From an uncultured Eubacteriales bacterium (GTDB lineage: Bacteria; Bacillota; Clostridia; Oscillospirales; Oscillospiraceae): a DNA stretch of 64,000 nucleotides. The notes below the pieces were generated by a model, which searched no databases, was not told where the DNA came from, and worked only from the letters and a program-made list of their open reading frames with translations. The position numbers and the translations under genes are program-made. This document shows, in pieces, positions 23,629 to 31,444 of the stretch. Location of the stretch: assembly GCA_900316745.1 (NCBI GenBank), contig ONEB01000002.1, forward strand, positions 156,241 to 220,240, given 5' to 3'. Position 1 is the stretch's first letter, and the number at the start of each line of letters is the position of its first letter.

Positions 23629-24903
23629 ATGAAAGAAAAAATCTCCAAACTGGTCAACGTCTATAAGAAAAACGGCTTTCTCGGTTTTTGCAAGAAGCTG
23701 TATGCCTATGTTGTTGCCAACTACTTCAACAAAATAAGCTTGGATGTTCTTCTGCGACCCGATCACTATCGCGCAGAGATCAAGAAGATGCTCGAGGACG
23801 ACGACTACGACCGCATCGTGCTCTGGCGCAGCAGCTTCGGCTACAACGTGCCGCTGTATCAGCGCCCGCAGCATATTTCCCGCAATCTGGCGAAGAATCG
23901 CTGCCTCGTGCTGTATGAGGTCACGACCATGACCGACAAGGTCAAAACGCTGCAAAAGCGCCATGACAATCTCTGGCTGTTCAATTTCAACAATCTGGCG
24001 CTCACGCGGCTGCTGATGGAAGCGCTGGATCAGACGCGCGTACCGAAGTATGTGCAGCTCTACTCCACGGACTGGAAGCTTTCCGTGCAGGACATCGGCA
24101 TGTATATGCGCAGCGGCTACGGCTTCATCTATGAGTACATTGACCACATCAGCCCGGAGCTTGCGGGCACATCGTCGCTTCCGGTGAATATCACACAGAA
24201 ATATGACTATGTCATGTCCTGCGATGATGCCTTTGTTGTTGTCACGGCAGATCTTCTGATGCAGGATGTGATCTCCAAGCGCGGCACTAAGCGTCTGGCG
24301 TATTCCTCCAATGGTGTGGATTACGGCTTTTTCCAGAAGTTTGAAGAAAACTTCGAGTTTGATGACGCTTTTCAGCAGATCCTCTCCCGCGGCAAGCCCG
24401 TCGTATGCTATTACGGCGCGCTGGCGACATGGTTTGACTATGACCTCGTGAAGAAGATTGCCGCCACGGGCAAATACAGCGTGGTGCTCTTCGGCATCAA
24501 GTATGACGAGAGCTTTGACGAGAACCTGCCCGAGCCCGTGGAAAACCTCTATTTCCTCGGCCCGCGCGATTATCATGTGCTGAAGTACTACGCCCGTGCA
24601 GCGGATGTGCTGATGATCCCGTTCCGGATCACCGATATCACGCGCTCGACCAACCCCGTCAAGGTGTTCGAGTATATGGCGCTGCACAAGCCCATCGTCA
24701 CGACCGACATGAACGAGTGCCACAAATATGACTCAATCCTGATCGGTGAGAGCCATGCGGATTTCCTTGAAAAACTTGACCGTGCCATGTCGCTGCGGCA
24801 GGACCCGGAGTATCTTGCGCTGCTTGACCGCGAGGCACGCGAAAATGACTGGAGTTACAAGGCCCGTGCGATCATCGATATGATCCGTACCGGCGAGCAG
24901 TAA
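23629..24903 (+). CDS. GT-B glycosyltransferase, TuaH-like
   Basis: A 424-residue protein with a GT-B arrangement. The N-terminal half contains IVLWRSSFGYNVPLYQRPQH, typical of TuaH-like family members that start by handling the polymer chain. The C-terminal half contains VVCYYGALATWFDYDLVKK, NLYFLGPRDYHVLKYYARA and VFEYMALHKPIVTTDMNEC, the donor-binding region with a modified E-x7-E. It closes the locus: its stop is followed by a strong terminator. It probably adds a late or capping residue; donor and acceptor are unknown. Confidence 0.82.
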   Translation: MKEKISKLVNVYKKNGFLGFCKKLYAYVVANYFNKISLDVLLRPDHYRAEIKKMLEDDDYDRIVLWRSSFGYNVPLYQRPQHISRNLAKNRCLVLYEVTTMTDKVKTLQKRHDNLWLFNFNNLALTRLLMEALDQTRVPKYVQLYSTDWKLSVQDIGMYMRSGYGFIYEYIDHISPELAGTSSLPVNITQKYDYVMSCDDAFVVVTADLLMQDVISKRGTKRLAYSSNGVDYGFFQKFEENFEFDDAFQQILSRGKPVVCYYGALATWFDYDLVKKIAATGKYSVVLFGIKYDESFDENLPEPVENLYFLGPRDYHVLKYYARAADVLMIPFRITDITRSTNPVKVFEYMALHKPIVTTDMNECHKYDSILIGESHADFLEKLDRAMSLRQDPEYLALLDREARENDWSYKARAIIDMIRTGEQ

Positions 24904-24917
24904 TCGATCCGATACCC

Positions 24918-24969
24918 GCGCCGCCCCGGTGTTTCTCAAAGAAGAGGAACACCGGGGCGGCGCTATTTT
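24918..24969 (+). terminator. Rho-independent terminator closing the polysaccharide locus
   Basis: Perfect 16-bp stem GCGCCGCCCCGGTGTT/AACACCGGGGCGGCGC (24918-24963), then TATTTTG. Confidence 0.88.
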
Positions 24970-24981
24970 GCCGTTTGGGAC

Positions 24982-25010
24982 TGTACATTTTTCGGGCGGA
25001 ATGATATAAT
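24982..25010 (+). promoter_or_regulatory. SigmaA promoter of the methionine synthase operon
   Basis: TGTACA (24982-24987), 17-nt spacer, TATAAT (25005-25010) with TG extension. No S-box or cobalamin riboswitch fits in the short leader that follows. Confidence 0.75.
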
Positions 25011-25054
25011 AATTCACTGATTTTCATTGCAAAAGATTACGGGAGGTGCTGGCT

Positions 25055-25705
25055 GTGCATGTGGATATTGCTGAGGCGATGCGCTATCTGGGCGCTGAGT
25101 CCGACGCCGCGACCGAGGCGCTCGTGCGCGAGGCGGCGGCGGAGCTGGAGCAGCGGGTGCAGCCGCGCTTTGTCTACCGCGTCCTGCCCGTCACGGCGTC
25201 GGAGGAGGGCACCGCGCTCGCGTCGCTTCGCCTGCCCGGCAGCATGGCGGCGCGGATGCTGAAAGACTCCACGCACGCGGCCGTCCTCGTGTGCACGCTC
25301 GGCGCGGGCTTTGAAGCGCTCCTGCGCGCCTGCGAGGCGCGGGACATGGCGCGCGCCGTCGCGCTCGACGCCTGCGGCAGCGCATTCGTCGAGGCGGGCT
25401 GTGACGCCGCCAGGCGCGAGATTGCCGAGCGCTTTCCCGGCCTGTATCTCACGGATCGCTTCAGCCCCGGCTACGGCGATCTGCCGCTTACCGTCCAGCC
25501 GGACCTTCTCGCCGTGACCGATGCGCGCCGCCGTCTCGGCGTCACGCTCACAGAGAGCCTGCTCATGGTGCCGTCGAAGTCCGTCACGGCGATCCTCGGC
25601 ATCTCAGACACGCCCCAGCCCGCGCGCGTGCGCGGCTGCGCGTACTGCAGCTTGAACCAGACCTGTACTTTCCGAAAGCGAGGGACGACCTGTGCCGCTT
25701 CCTGA
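25055..25705 (+). CDS. Stand-alone cobalamin-dependent methionine synthase activation domain protein
   Basis: A 216-residue protein equivalent to the C-terminal reactivation domain of MetH. GTG 25055 is chosen because GGGAGG ends eight bases before it. It carries LTDRFSPGYGDLPL and LGVTLTESLLMVPSKSVTAILGIS, the SAM-binding hallmarks of this domain, and a cysteine-containing tail CAYCSLNQTC. It lets SAM remethylate oxidised cob(II)alamin bound to the partner enzyme. The next gene encodes MetH modules without this domain and overlaps its end by 14 bp, so the two polypeptides probably work as a split MetH. Confidence 0.9.
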   Translation: MHVDIAEAMRYLGAESDAATEALVREAAAELEQRVQPRFVYRVLPVTASEEGTALASLRLPGSMAARMLKDSTHAAVLVCTLGAGFEALLRACEARDMARAVALDACGSAFVEAGCDAARREIAERFPGLYLTDRFSPGYGDLPLTVQPDLLAVTDARRRLGVTLTESLLMVPSKSVTAILGISDTPQPARVRGCAYCSLNQTCTFRKRGTTCAAS

Positions 25706-28052
25706 TTTGAAAAACCGATTCCTGATCCTCGACGGCGGCATGGGCACCATGCTGCAGGCGCGCGGACTGCCGCCCGGCGCGCAGCCGGAGCTGTGGAACC
25801 TGAGCCACCCGGACGTGATCGAGTCCGTGCAGCGCGCCTACGTCGAGGCGGGCAGCGAAGTGCTCTATACGAATACGTTCGGCGCCAGCGCCGTGAAGCT
25901 CAGACGCTCCGGCGTGTCGGTGCGCGAGGTCGTCACCGCCGCGGTCGAAATCGCGCGGCGCGCAGCCTCCGGCAAAGCCCTTGTCGCGCTCGACATCGGC
26001 CCGCTCGGCGAGCTGCTCGAGCCGATGGGACAGCTGAAGTTTGAGCAGGCGTATGATCTCTTCTCCGAGATCGCCGCCGCCGGTGCCGAGGCGGGCGCGG
26101 ATCTCGCCGTCATCGAGACGATGACGGATCTCTACGAGGCCAAGGCCGCCCTCCTCGCCGTGAAGGAGAACACCGCGCTGAGCGCGTTCGTCACCATGTC
26201 CTTTGAGGAAAACGGCCGCACGTTTATGGGCTGCACGGTGCAGTCCATGGCGCGCACGCTCGAGGGTCTCGGCGCGGACGCCATCGGCGTCAACTGCTCG
26301 GTCGGCCCCGACCTCATGCGCCCCGTGCTCGAAGAGCTCTGCCGCGCGACGCGCCTGCCCGTGATCGCAAAGCCGAACGCGGGGCTGCCGGATCCCGTGG
26401 ACGGGAGCTACAACATGGGCCCCGCGGAATTTGCCGCCCTCGTCGCCCCGCTCAGCGACCTCGGCGTCACGATCTTCGGCGGCTGCTGCGGCACGAACCC
26501 CGACTATATCCGCGCCGCCGTCGCGGCATTGAAAGAGAAGAAGCCCGCGCCGCGCGAATTTGACGCCTGCAGCTTCGTCTGCACGCCCGTGACGCCCGTG
26601 CGCATCGACGGCGTGCGCGTCATCGGCGAGCGCATCAACCCCACGGGCAAGAAGCGCTTCCAGCAGGCGCTGCTGGAAAACGACATGGAATATATCCTCG
26701 ACGTCGCTGTGCAGCAGGAGGACGCGGGCGCGGACATCCTCGATGTGAACGTCGGCTACCCCGGCGTGGACGAGGTGGAGATGCTGCCGCGCGTCGTGAA
26801 GAAGCTCCAGAGCGTCGTGTCGCTGCCCCTGCAGCTCGATTCGGCGAACCCCGACGCGCTCGAAGCGGCTCTGCGCGTTTATAACGGCAAGCCTGCGGTG
26901 AACTCCGTCAACGGCAATGCCGAGATTATGGCGCGGATCCTCCCGATCGTCAGGCGCTACGGCGCGGCGGTCGTGGGGCTCACGCTCGACGAGGGCGGCA
27001 TCCCGCAGACGGCCGAGGGGCGCGTCAAAATCGCGGAGCGCATCCTTCAGGCCGCCCGATCCCACGGCATCCCGGACGAGGATCTCTGGATCGACTGCCT
27101 CACGCTCACGGTCTCGGCGCAGCAGGAGCAGGCGCGCGAGACCCTCGCCGCCGTGCACGAGGTGCGCCATCGGCTGGGACTGCAGACGGTGCTTGGCGTG
27201 TCGAACATCTCGTTCGGCCTGCCGAACCGCGCGCTCGTGACGCAGACGTTCCTCGCGCAGGCGATGGCCTGCGGCCTGACGCTCCCGATCATCAACCCGA
27301 ACCAGACCGAAATGCTCGACGCCGTCGCCGCGCACCGGGTGCTCTCCGGCGAGGACGCGCACTCGGACGCCTTTATCGCGCGCTTTGCCGCCCGACCGGA
27401 GACCGCCTCCGCGCAGAGCAAAACAGGGGAGGCGCTCACGCTCCAGCAGGCGATCATGCGCGGCATGAAGGGCGACGCCGGGCGCATCGCCAAAGAGATG
27501 CTCGCCGAGGTGCAGCCGCTGTCGCTCGTGCAGGAGCACCTGATCCCGGCGCTCGACCGGGTGGGGGAGGACTATGAAAAGGGCGTTCTCTTCCTGCCGC
27601 AGCTGCTGAGCGCGGCGCAGGCGGCGCAGGCGGTGTTTGAGGTCATCCGCGTCGCCATTGCCAAAAGCGGCGGCGAGAGCGTGAAAAAGGACAAGCTCGT
27701 CATCGCCACCGTGCACGGCGACGTCCATGATATCGGCAAGAACATCGTCCGCACCGTGCTCGAAAACTACGGCTATGACGTGATCGACTTAGGGCGCGAC
27801 GTGCCCGCCGAGACGATCCGCGACACCGTCGAGCGCGAGCAGGTGCGCCTCGTCGGCCTCTCTGCGCTCATGACGACGACGCTCCCCGCCATGGAGGAGA
27901 CGATCCGCCTGCTGCACACGCTGCCGAATCCGCCGGTCATCTTCGTCGGCGGCGCGGTGGTCACGCCGGAATACGCCGCCCACATGCAGGCGGATTACTA
28001 TGCCAGGGACGCCCGCGAGGCCGTCGAGATCGCAAAGGAAGTGCTGGGATGA
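25692..28052 (+). CDS. metH: Cobalamin-dependent methionine synthase, without activation domain
   Basis: A 786-residue protein with four MetH modules: homocysteine S-methyltransferase (about 1-290, FLILDGGMGTMLQ and the zinc cysteines in GVNCSVGPD and GGCCGTNPDYI), methyl-H4folate/pterin-binding domain (about 305-560, VIGERINPTGKKRFQQ), cobalamin cap (about 575-650) and B12 domain with TVHGDVHDIGKNIV, whose His ligates cobalt. It methylates homocysteine to methionine. GTG start within the previous gene. The C-terminal activation domain of E. coli-type MetH is absent and supplied by the preceding gene. The next gene overlaps by four bases. Confidence 0.94.
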   Translation: MPLPDLKNRFLILDGGMGTMLQARGLPPGAQPELWNLSHPDVIESVQRAYVEAGSEVLYTNTFGASAVKLRRSGVSVREVVTAAVEIARRAASGKALVALDIGPLGELLEPMGQLKFEQAYDLFSEIAAAGAEAGADLAVIETMTDLYEAKAALLAVKENTALSAFVTMSFEENGRTFMGCTVQSMARTLEGLGADAIGVNCSVGPDLMRPVLEELCRATRLPVIAKPNAGLPDPVDGSYNMGPAEFAALVAPLSDLGVTIFGGCCGTNPDYIRAAVAALKEKKPAPREFDACSFVCTPVTPVRIDGVRVIGERINPTGKKRFQQALLENDMEYILDVAVQQEDAGADILDVNVGYPGVDEVEMLPRVVKKLQSVVSLPLQLDSANPDALEAALRVYNGKPAVNSVNGNAEIMARILPIVRRYGAAVVGLTLDEGGIPQTAEGRVKIAERILQAARSHGIPDEDLWIDCLTLTVSAQQEQARETLAAVHEVRHRLGLQTVLGVSNISFGLPNRALVTQTFLAQAMACGLTLPIINPNQTEMLDAVAAHRVLSGEDAHSDAFIARFAARPETASAQSKTGEALTLQQAIMRGMKGDAGRIAKEMLAEVQPLSLVQEHLIPALDRVGEDYEKGVLFLPQLLSAAQAAQAVFEVIRVAIAKSGGESVKKDKLVIATVHGDVHDIGKNIVRTVLENYGYDVIDLGRDVPAETIRDTVEREQVRLVGLSALMTTTLPAMEETIRLLHTLPNPPVIFVGGAVVTPEYAAHMQADYYARDAREAVEIAKEVLG

Positions 28053-29827
28053 ACGAAAAAAAGATGGATATCCGCGCGCTGCTCCAAGAGGGCGGGACGT
28101 TTTTCTTCGACGGCGCGATGGGCACCTATTACGCGGATCTGCCCGAGCGCGAGCAGGTGCGCTGCGAGGAGGCAAACCTCCTGCACGCCGCCGAGATCAT
28201 GGGCATCCACCGCGCCTATCTCGAAGCCGGCGCGATGGCGCTGAAAACGAATACCTACGGTCTGAGCGAGGACTTTGCGTTCTCCCACACCGTCGCGGGC
28301 GAGACGATGCTCCGCGCCGGGTGCAGGCTGGCGAAAAACGCCGCCGCGGACTATGACGCGCTCGTCTTCGGCGATATCGGCCCCGCGCCGGACGGCGGCG
28401 CGTTCAGCCCCGCCGAGTGCTACATCCGGCAGGCGGAGCTGTTCCTCGACGAGGGCATCACGCATTTTCTGGTCGAGACGCTCAGCACCGACGACGGCAT
28501 CGCGGACTTTGCGCGCCATGTCAGGCGCCGCTGCCCGGAGGCGTTCATCATCATCTCCTATGCTGTGGGCTATGACGGCGTCACGCGCGACGGCATCCTC
28601 GGTCAGGCGCTGTATGACCGCACCCGCGCAATACCCGAGGTCGACGTCACGGGCTTTAACTGCGGCTCGGGACCGCATCATCTCTTAAAGTTCCTGCGCA
28701 CGCTCAAAACCGACGGCGCGCCCATGATCGTCATGCCGAACGCCGGCAACCCGACGGTCATCTGCCGCAAGACGGTGTACCACGGCACGCCGGAGTATTT
28801 CACCGAGAAGATGCTGCAGATCGCGGCGCTGCCGGGCGCGGTGATCCTCGGCGGCTGCTGCGGCACGACGCCGGAGCACATCTCCGCCCTGCGCAGGGCC
28901 GTCGAGGCGCAGCCGCCCGTGCGCGTCCGGGTCGCGGAGCGCGCGGCGGAAGAGCCCGTGCGCAGAGCAGACCCCAACCCGTTCTGGGAAAAGCTCGAGA
29001 CAGGCAAACGCGTCATCGCCGTCGAGCTCGACCCGCCCGTGGACGATGAGATCGATTTCTTTGTGGACGGGGTGCGCGTTTTGCGCGACGCGGGCGCCGA
29101 CGCCGTCACGATTGCCGACTGCCCGATCGGACGCCCGCGCGCCGACAGCAGCATCCTCGCCGCCAAAATCCGCCGCGAGCTCGGCGTGGAGCCCCTGCCG
29201 CACATGACCTGCCGCGACCGGAACCTGAACGCCACCAAGGCGCTCCTGCTGGGGCTTTCGATCGAGGGCGTGCACAATGTCCTGCTCGTCACCGGCGATC
29301 CGATCCCCTCGGAGAACCGCGACGAGGTCAAGAGCGTCTTCAACTTCAACTCCCGCAAGCTCGCGCGCTTCGTCACGAGCCTGAACGAGACCGCCCTGCG
29401 CACGCCGTTTCGCGTGTTCGCGGCGCTGAACGTGAATGCGCCGAACTTCCGCATCCAGCTCGAAATGGCGCAGGAGAAGGAGGCGGCGGGCGTCGCCGGT
29501 TTTCTCACGCAGCCGGTGCTCTCACCCGAGGCTGTGGAGAACCTGCAGCTGGCGCGCCAGACGCTCTCCGGCAAGCTCCTCGGCGGCATCTTCCCGGTCG
29601 TGAGCCACCGCAACGCGCTGTTTTTGAATAACGAGATCGCGGGCATCCGCGTAAGCGACGACATCATCGCCCGCTACGAGGGCAAGGACCGCGCCGAGGC
29701 GGAGGCGCTCGCCGTGGAGCTCTCCGCGCAGATGGCGCAGACCATCGCGCCCTACACCGACGGCCTCTATTTCATGACGCCGTTCAAGAGAGTCGCTTTG
29801 ATGGAGCGGATCTTGAAGGCACTGTAA
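28049..29827 (+). CDS. Bifunctional homocysteine S-methyltransferase / methylenetetrahydrofolate reductase
   Basis: A 592-residue fusion. Residues about 10-290 form a homocysteine S-methyltransferase barrel with FFFDGAMGTYYAD, GFNCGSGPHH and the zinc pair in GGCCGTTPEHI. Residues about 310-592 form a MetF-type reductase with VIAVELDPPVDDEIDFF, ADAVTIADCPIGRPR, LPHMTCRDRNLNATKALLLG, NVLLVTGDP and GGIFPVVSHRNALFLNNEI. This matches the YitJ arrangement of Bacillus. It reduces methylene-H4folate to methyl-H4folate, feeding MetH encoded just upstream; the N-terminal half may transfer a methyl group from another donor to homocysteine. The ATGA overlap with metH ties their expression. Confidence 0.93.
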   Translation: MNEKKMDIRALLQEGGTFFFDGAMGTYYADLPEREQVRCEEANLLHAAEIMGIHRAYLEAGAMALKTNTYGLSEDFAFSHTVAGETMLRAGCRLAKNAAADYDALVFGDIGPAPDGGAFSPAECYIRQAELFLDEGITHFLVETLSTDDGIADFARHVRRRCPEAFIIISYAVGYDGVTRDGILGQALYDRTRAIPEVDVTGFNCGSGPHHLLKFLRTLKTDGAPMIVMPNAGNPTVICRKTVYHGTPEYFTEKMLQIAALPGAVILGGCCGTTPEHISALRRAVEAQPPVRVRVAERAAEEPVRRADPNPFWEKLETGKRVIAVELDPPVDDEIDFFVDGVRVLRDAGADAVTIADCPIGRPRADSSILAAKIRRELGVEPLPHMTCRDRNLNATKALLLGLSIEGVHNVLLVTGDPIPSENRDEVKSVFNFNSRKLARFVTSLNETALRTPFRVFAALNVNAPNFRIQLEMAQEKEAAGVAGFLTQPVLSPEAVENLQLARQTLSGKLLGGIFPVVSHRNALFLNNEIAGIRVSDDIIARYEGKDRAEAEALAVELSAQMAQTIAPYTDGLYFMTPFKRVALMERILKAL

Positions 29828-29833
29828 ATACGA

Positions 29834-29866
29834 AATCGCCTTTCCTCAAGTCGAGGAAAGGCGATT
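29834..29866. terminator. Terminator-like hairpin between convergent transcripts
   Basis: Perfect 14-bp stem AATCGCCTTTCCTC/GAGGAAAGGCGATT with a five-base loop between the MTHFR fusion and the leftward microprotein; T-runs are weak on both sides. Confidence 0.6.
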
Positions 29867-29872
29867 GATTCG

Positions 29873-29974
29873 TTATTTGGATTCCATTCGGGAGAGCACG
29901 GCGCCGGTCACGGCAATCAGAAAACCGACCGTCCCGGTGATGACGCCCAAGATACGCTGATATTTCTGAAACAT
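29873..29974 (-). CDS. 33-residue single-pass membrane microprotein
   Basis: A short frame with a very strong AAGGAGG seven bases before its ATG. The product begins MFQKYQRILGVIT, has one hydrophobic segment (about residues 8-27, with glycine-rich GVITGTVGFLIAVTGAVL) and ends in polar SRMESK. It lies 21 bp downstream of metK on the same strand and could be translated from the metK mRNA, hence under SAM control. I do not know this family; the ribosome site and single clean transmembrane helix are the evidence that it is expressed. Confidence 0.6.
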   Translation of the reverse strand: MFQKYQRILGVITGTVGFLIAVTGAVLSRMESK

Positions 29975-29995
29975 GTTGGAACCTCCTTACAAGAC

Positions 29996-31180
29996 TCAGG
30001 CGTTCACGGCGGCCTTCAGGGCCTCGACCTTGTCGGTCTCCTCCCAGCGCACGCCGAGATCCTCGCGGCCCATGTGGCCGTAGGCGGCGAGCTTTTTGTA
30101 GATGGGCTTTGCCAGATCGAGCTCTTTGATGATCGCCGTCGGGCGCAGGTCAAAGACCTTGGAGACGGCGGCGGCCAGCACGCTGTCGTCCACGGTGCCG
30201 GTGCCGTGCGTGTCCACGAGAATGCTCACGGGCTCCGCCACGCCGATGGCGTAGGCCAGCTGCACGGTGCAGCGGTCGGCCAGACCCGCGGCGACGATGT
30301 TCTTTGCCACATAGCGCGCGGCGTAGGCTGCGCTGCGGTCGACCTTCGTGGGGTCCTTGCCGGAGAACGCGCCGCCGCCGTGCGGAGCGGTGCCGCCGTA
30401 GGTGTCCACGATGATCTTGCGCCCCGTCAGACCCGTGTCGGCGCAGGGTCCGCCCAGCACGAAGCGTCCGGTGGGGTTGATGAGAAAGCGCGTCTTGCTG
30501 TCGAGAAGCTCCGCCGGAACGGTCGGCGCGATGACGAGGTCGATCATCTCCTGACGCAGCTGCTCCATATCCACGGTGGGGGCGTGCTGCGTGGAGAGCA
30601 CGATCGTGTGGATGCGCACGGGCCTGTTCTGCTCGTCATACTCCACGGTGACCTGCGTCTTGCCGTCGGGACGAAGATAGTCCACGACGCCGTCCTTGCG
30701 GATCTGGGTCAGACGCTTCGCCAGTCTGTGGGCGAGGCTGATCGGGAGGGGCATCTTCTCCGGCGTCTCGTTGCAGGCGTAGCCGAACATCATGCCCTGG
30801 TCGCCCGCGCCGTTGTCGAGCGCCTCGGAGCCGGACTCCTTGCTCTCGAGCGACTTGTCCACGCCCATGGCGATGTCGCCGCTCTGCTCGTCGATGCTCG
30901 TGATCACCGCGCAGGTGTCGCAGTCGAAGCCGATCTTCGCGCGGTCATAGCCGATCTCGCGCACGGTCTCGCGCACGATGTGCGGAATGTCCACATAGCA
31001 GGTCGTGGAGATCTCGCCCATCACGGTCACCATGCCGGTGGTCGCCGTCACCTCGCAGGCGACGCGGCCGTTCGGGTCCTGCGCGAGAATCGCGTCGAGC
31101 ACGGCGTCGGAGATCTGGTCGCAGACCTTATCGGGATGACCCTCGGTCACGGATTCAGAGGTAAACAGATGATGTGCCAT
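29996..31180 (-). CDS. metK: S-adenosylmethionine synthetase
   Basis: A 394-residue MAT enzyme. Landmarks are [20 protein letters not shown] at the N-terminus, [20 protein letters not shown] and the P-loop-like [20 protein letters not shown]. It makes SAM from methionine and ATP. ATG 31180 is preferred (GGAA eight bases upstream) over an in-frame ATG nine bases earlier that touches the ribosome site. Its leader contains a SAM-I riboswitch, so high SAM shuts the gene off. It converges on the methionine synthase operon. Confidence 0.97.
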   Translation of the reverse strand: MAHHLFTSESVTEGHPDKVCDQISDAVLDAILAQDPNGRVACEVTATTGMVTVMGEISTTCYVDIPHIVRETVREIGYDRAKIGFDCDTCAVITSIDEQSGDIAMGVDKSLESKESGSEALDNGAGDQGMMFGYACNETPEKMPLPISLAHRLAKRLTQIRKDGVVDYLRPDGKTQVTVEYDEQNRPVRIHTIVLSTQHAPTVDMEQLRQEMIDLVIAPTVPAELLDSKTRFLINPTGRFVLGGPCADTGLTGRKIIVDTYGGTAPHGGGAFSGKDPTKVDRSAAYAARYVAKNIVAAGLADRCTVQLAYAIGVAEPVSILVDTHGTGTVDDSVLAAAVSKVFDLRPTAIIKELDLAKPIYKKLAAYGHMGREDLGVRWEETDKVEALKAAVNA

Positions 31181-31219
31181 AATAATCATTTCCTTTCTTT
31201 TGAGACATCAAGCGGGCAA

Positions 31220-31246
31220 AGAAAAAGCCCCGCCGGACGGCGGAGC
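31220..31246 (-). terminator. Expression-platform terminator of the SAM riboswitch
   Basis: Minus-strand GCTCCGCCGTCCGGCGGGGC hairpin (31227-31246) followed by TTTTTC, between the aptamer and the metK ribosome site. Confidence 0.85.
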
Positions 31247-31260
31247 AGAAAGCGGACACA

Positions 31261-31354
31261 ACCCTCATCTTTCGATTCACACCGCCGGATTTGGCACCTT
31301 GCAATGCAGGTTGCCGGGCTTCACAGGGCCGGTCCCTCCGCCACTCTTGATAAG
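31261..31354 (-). promoter_or_regulatory. SAM-I riboswitch (S-box) controlling metK
   Basis: Minus-strand leader begins CTTATCAAGAGTGGCGGAGG, continues with GACCGGCCCTGTGAAGCCCGGCAACC and GGTGCCAAATCC, and closes with GATGAGGG. This matches the S-box core: kink-turn, pseudoknot loop GCCC, and P1 pairing of CTTATC with GATGAG. Binding of SAM should stabilise the aptamer and allow the downstream terminator to form, lowering metK expression. Confidence 0.96.
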
Positions 31355-31374
31355 GCATTTGAAATTGTGCGTAT

Positions 31375-31403
31375 ATGATATATCGGCAAAGCTGATTTGT
31401 CAA
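31375..31403 (-). promoter_or_regulatory. SigmaA promoter of the SAM riboswitch-metK transcript
   Basis: Minus-strand TTGACA (31398-31403), 17-nt spacer, TATCAT (31375-31380), about 20 nt before the aptamer. Confidence 0.8.
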
Positions 31404-31414
31404 GCATGAATTGC

Positions 31415-31442
31415 ATCACCGGCGCCTGCGGGCGCCGGTGAT
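31415..31442 (-). terminator. Hairpin after ppk
   Basis: Perfect 12-bp stem ATCACCGGCGCC/GGCGCCGGTGAT just beyond the ppk stop, without a T-run; it separates ppk from the metK promoter. Confidence 0.5.
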
Positions 31443-31444
31443 CA

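Noticed and set aside
13068-24903. Polysaccharide locus as a genomic island with mobile genes
   Set aside because: Gene content is accessory-like, but no integrase, transposase, tRNA border or direct-repeat ends are visible.
24961-25054. Cobalamin or SAM riboswitch in the metH operon leader
   Set aside because: The leader after the -10 is about 40 nt, too short for either aptamer, and no conserved core is visible.
25584-27728. 714-codon frame opposite metH
   Set aside because: Shadow of a conserved gene with complete MetH motifs on the plus strand.
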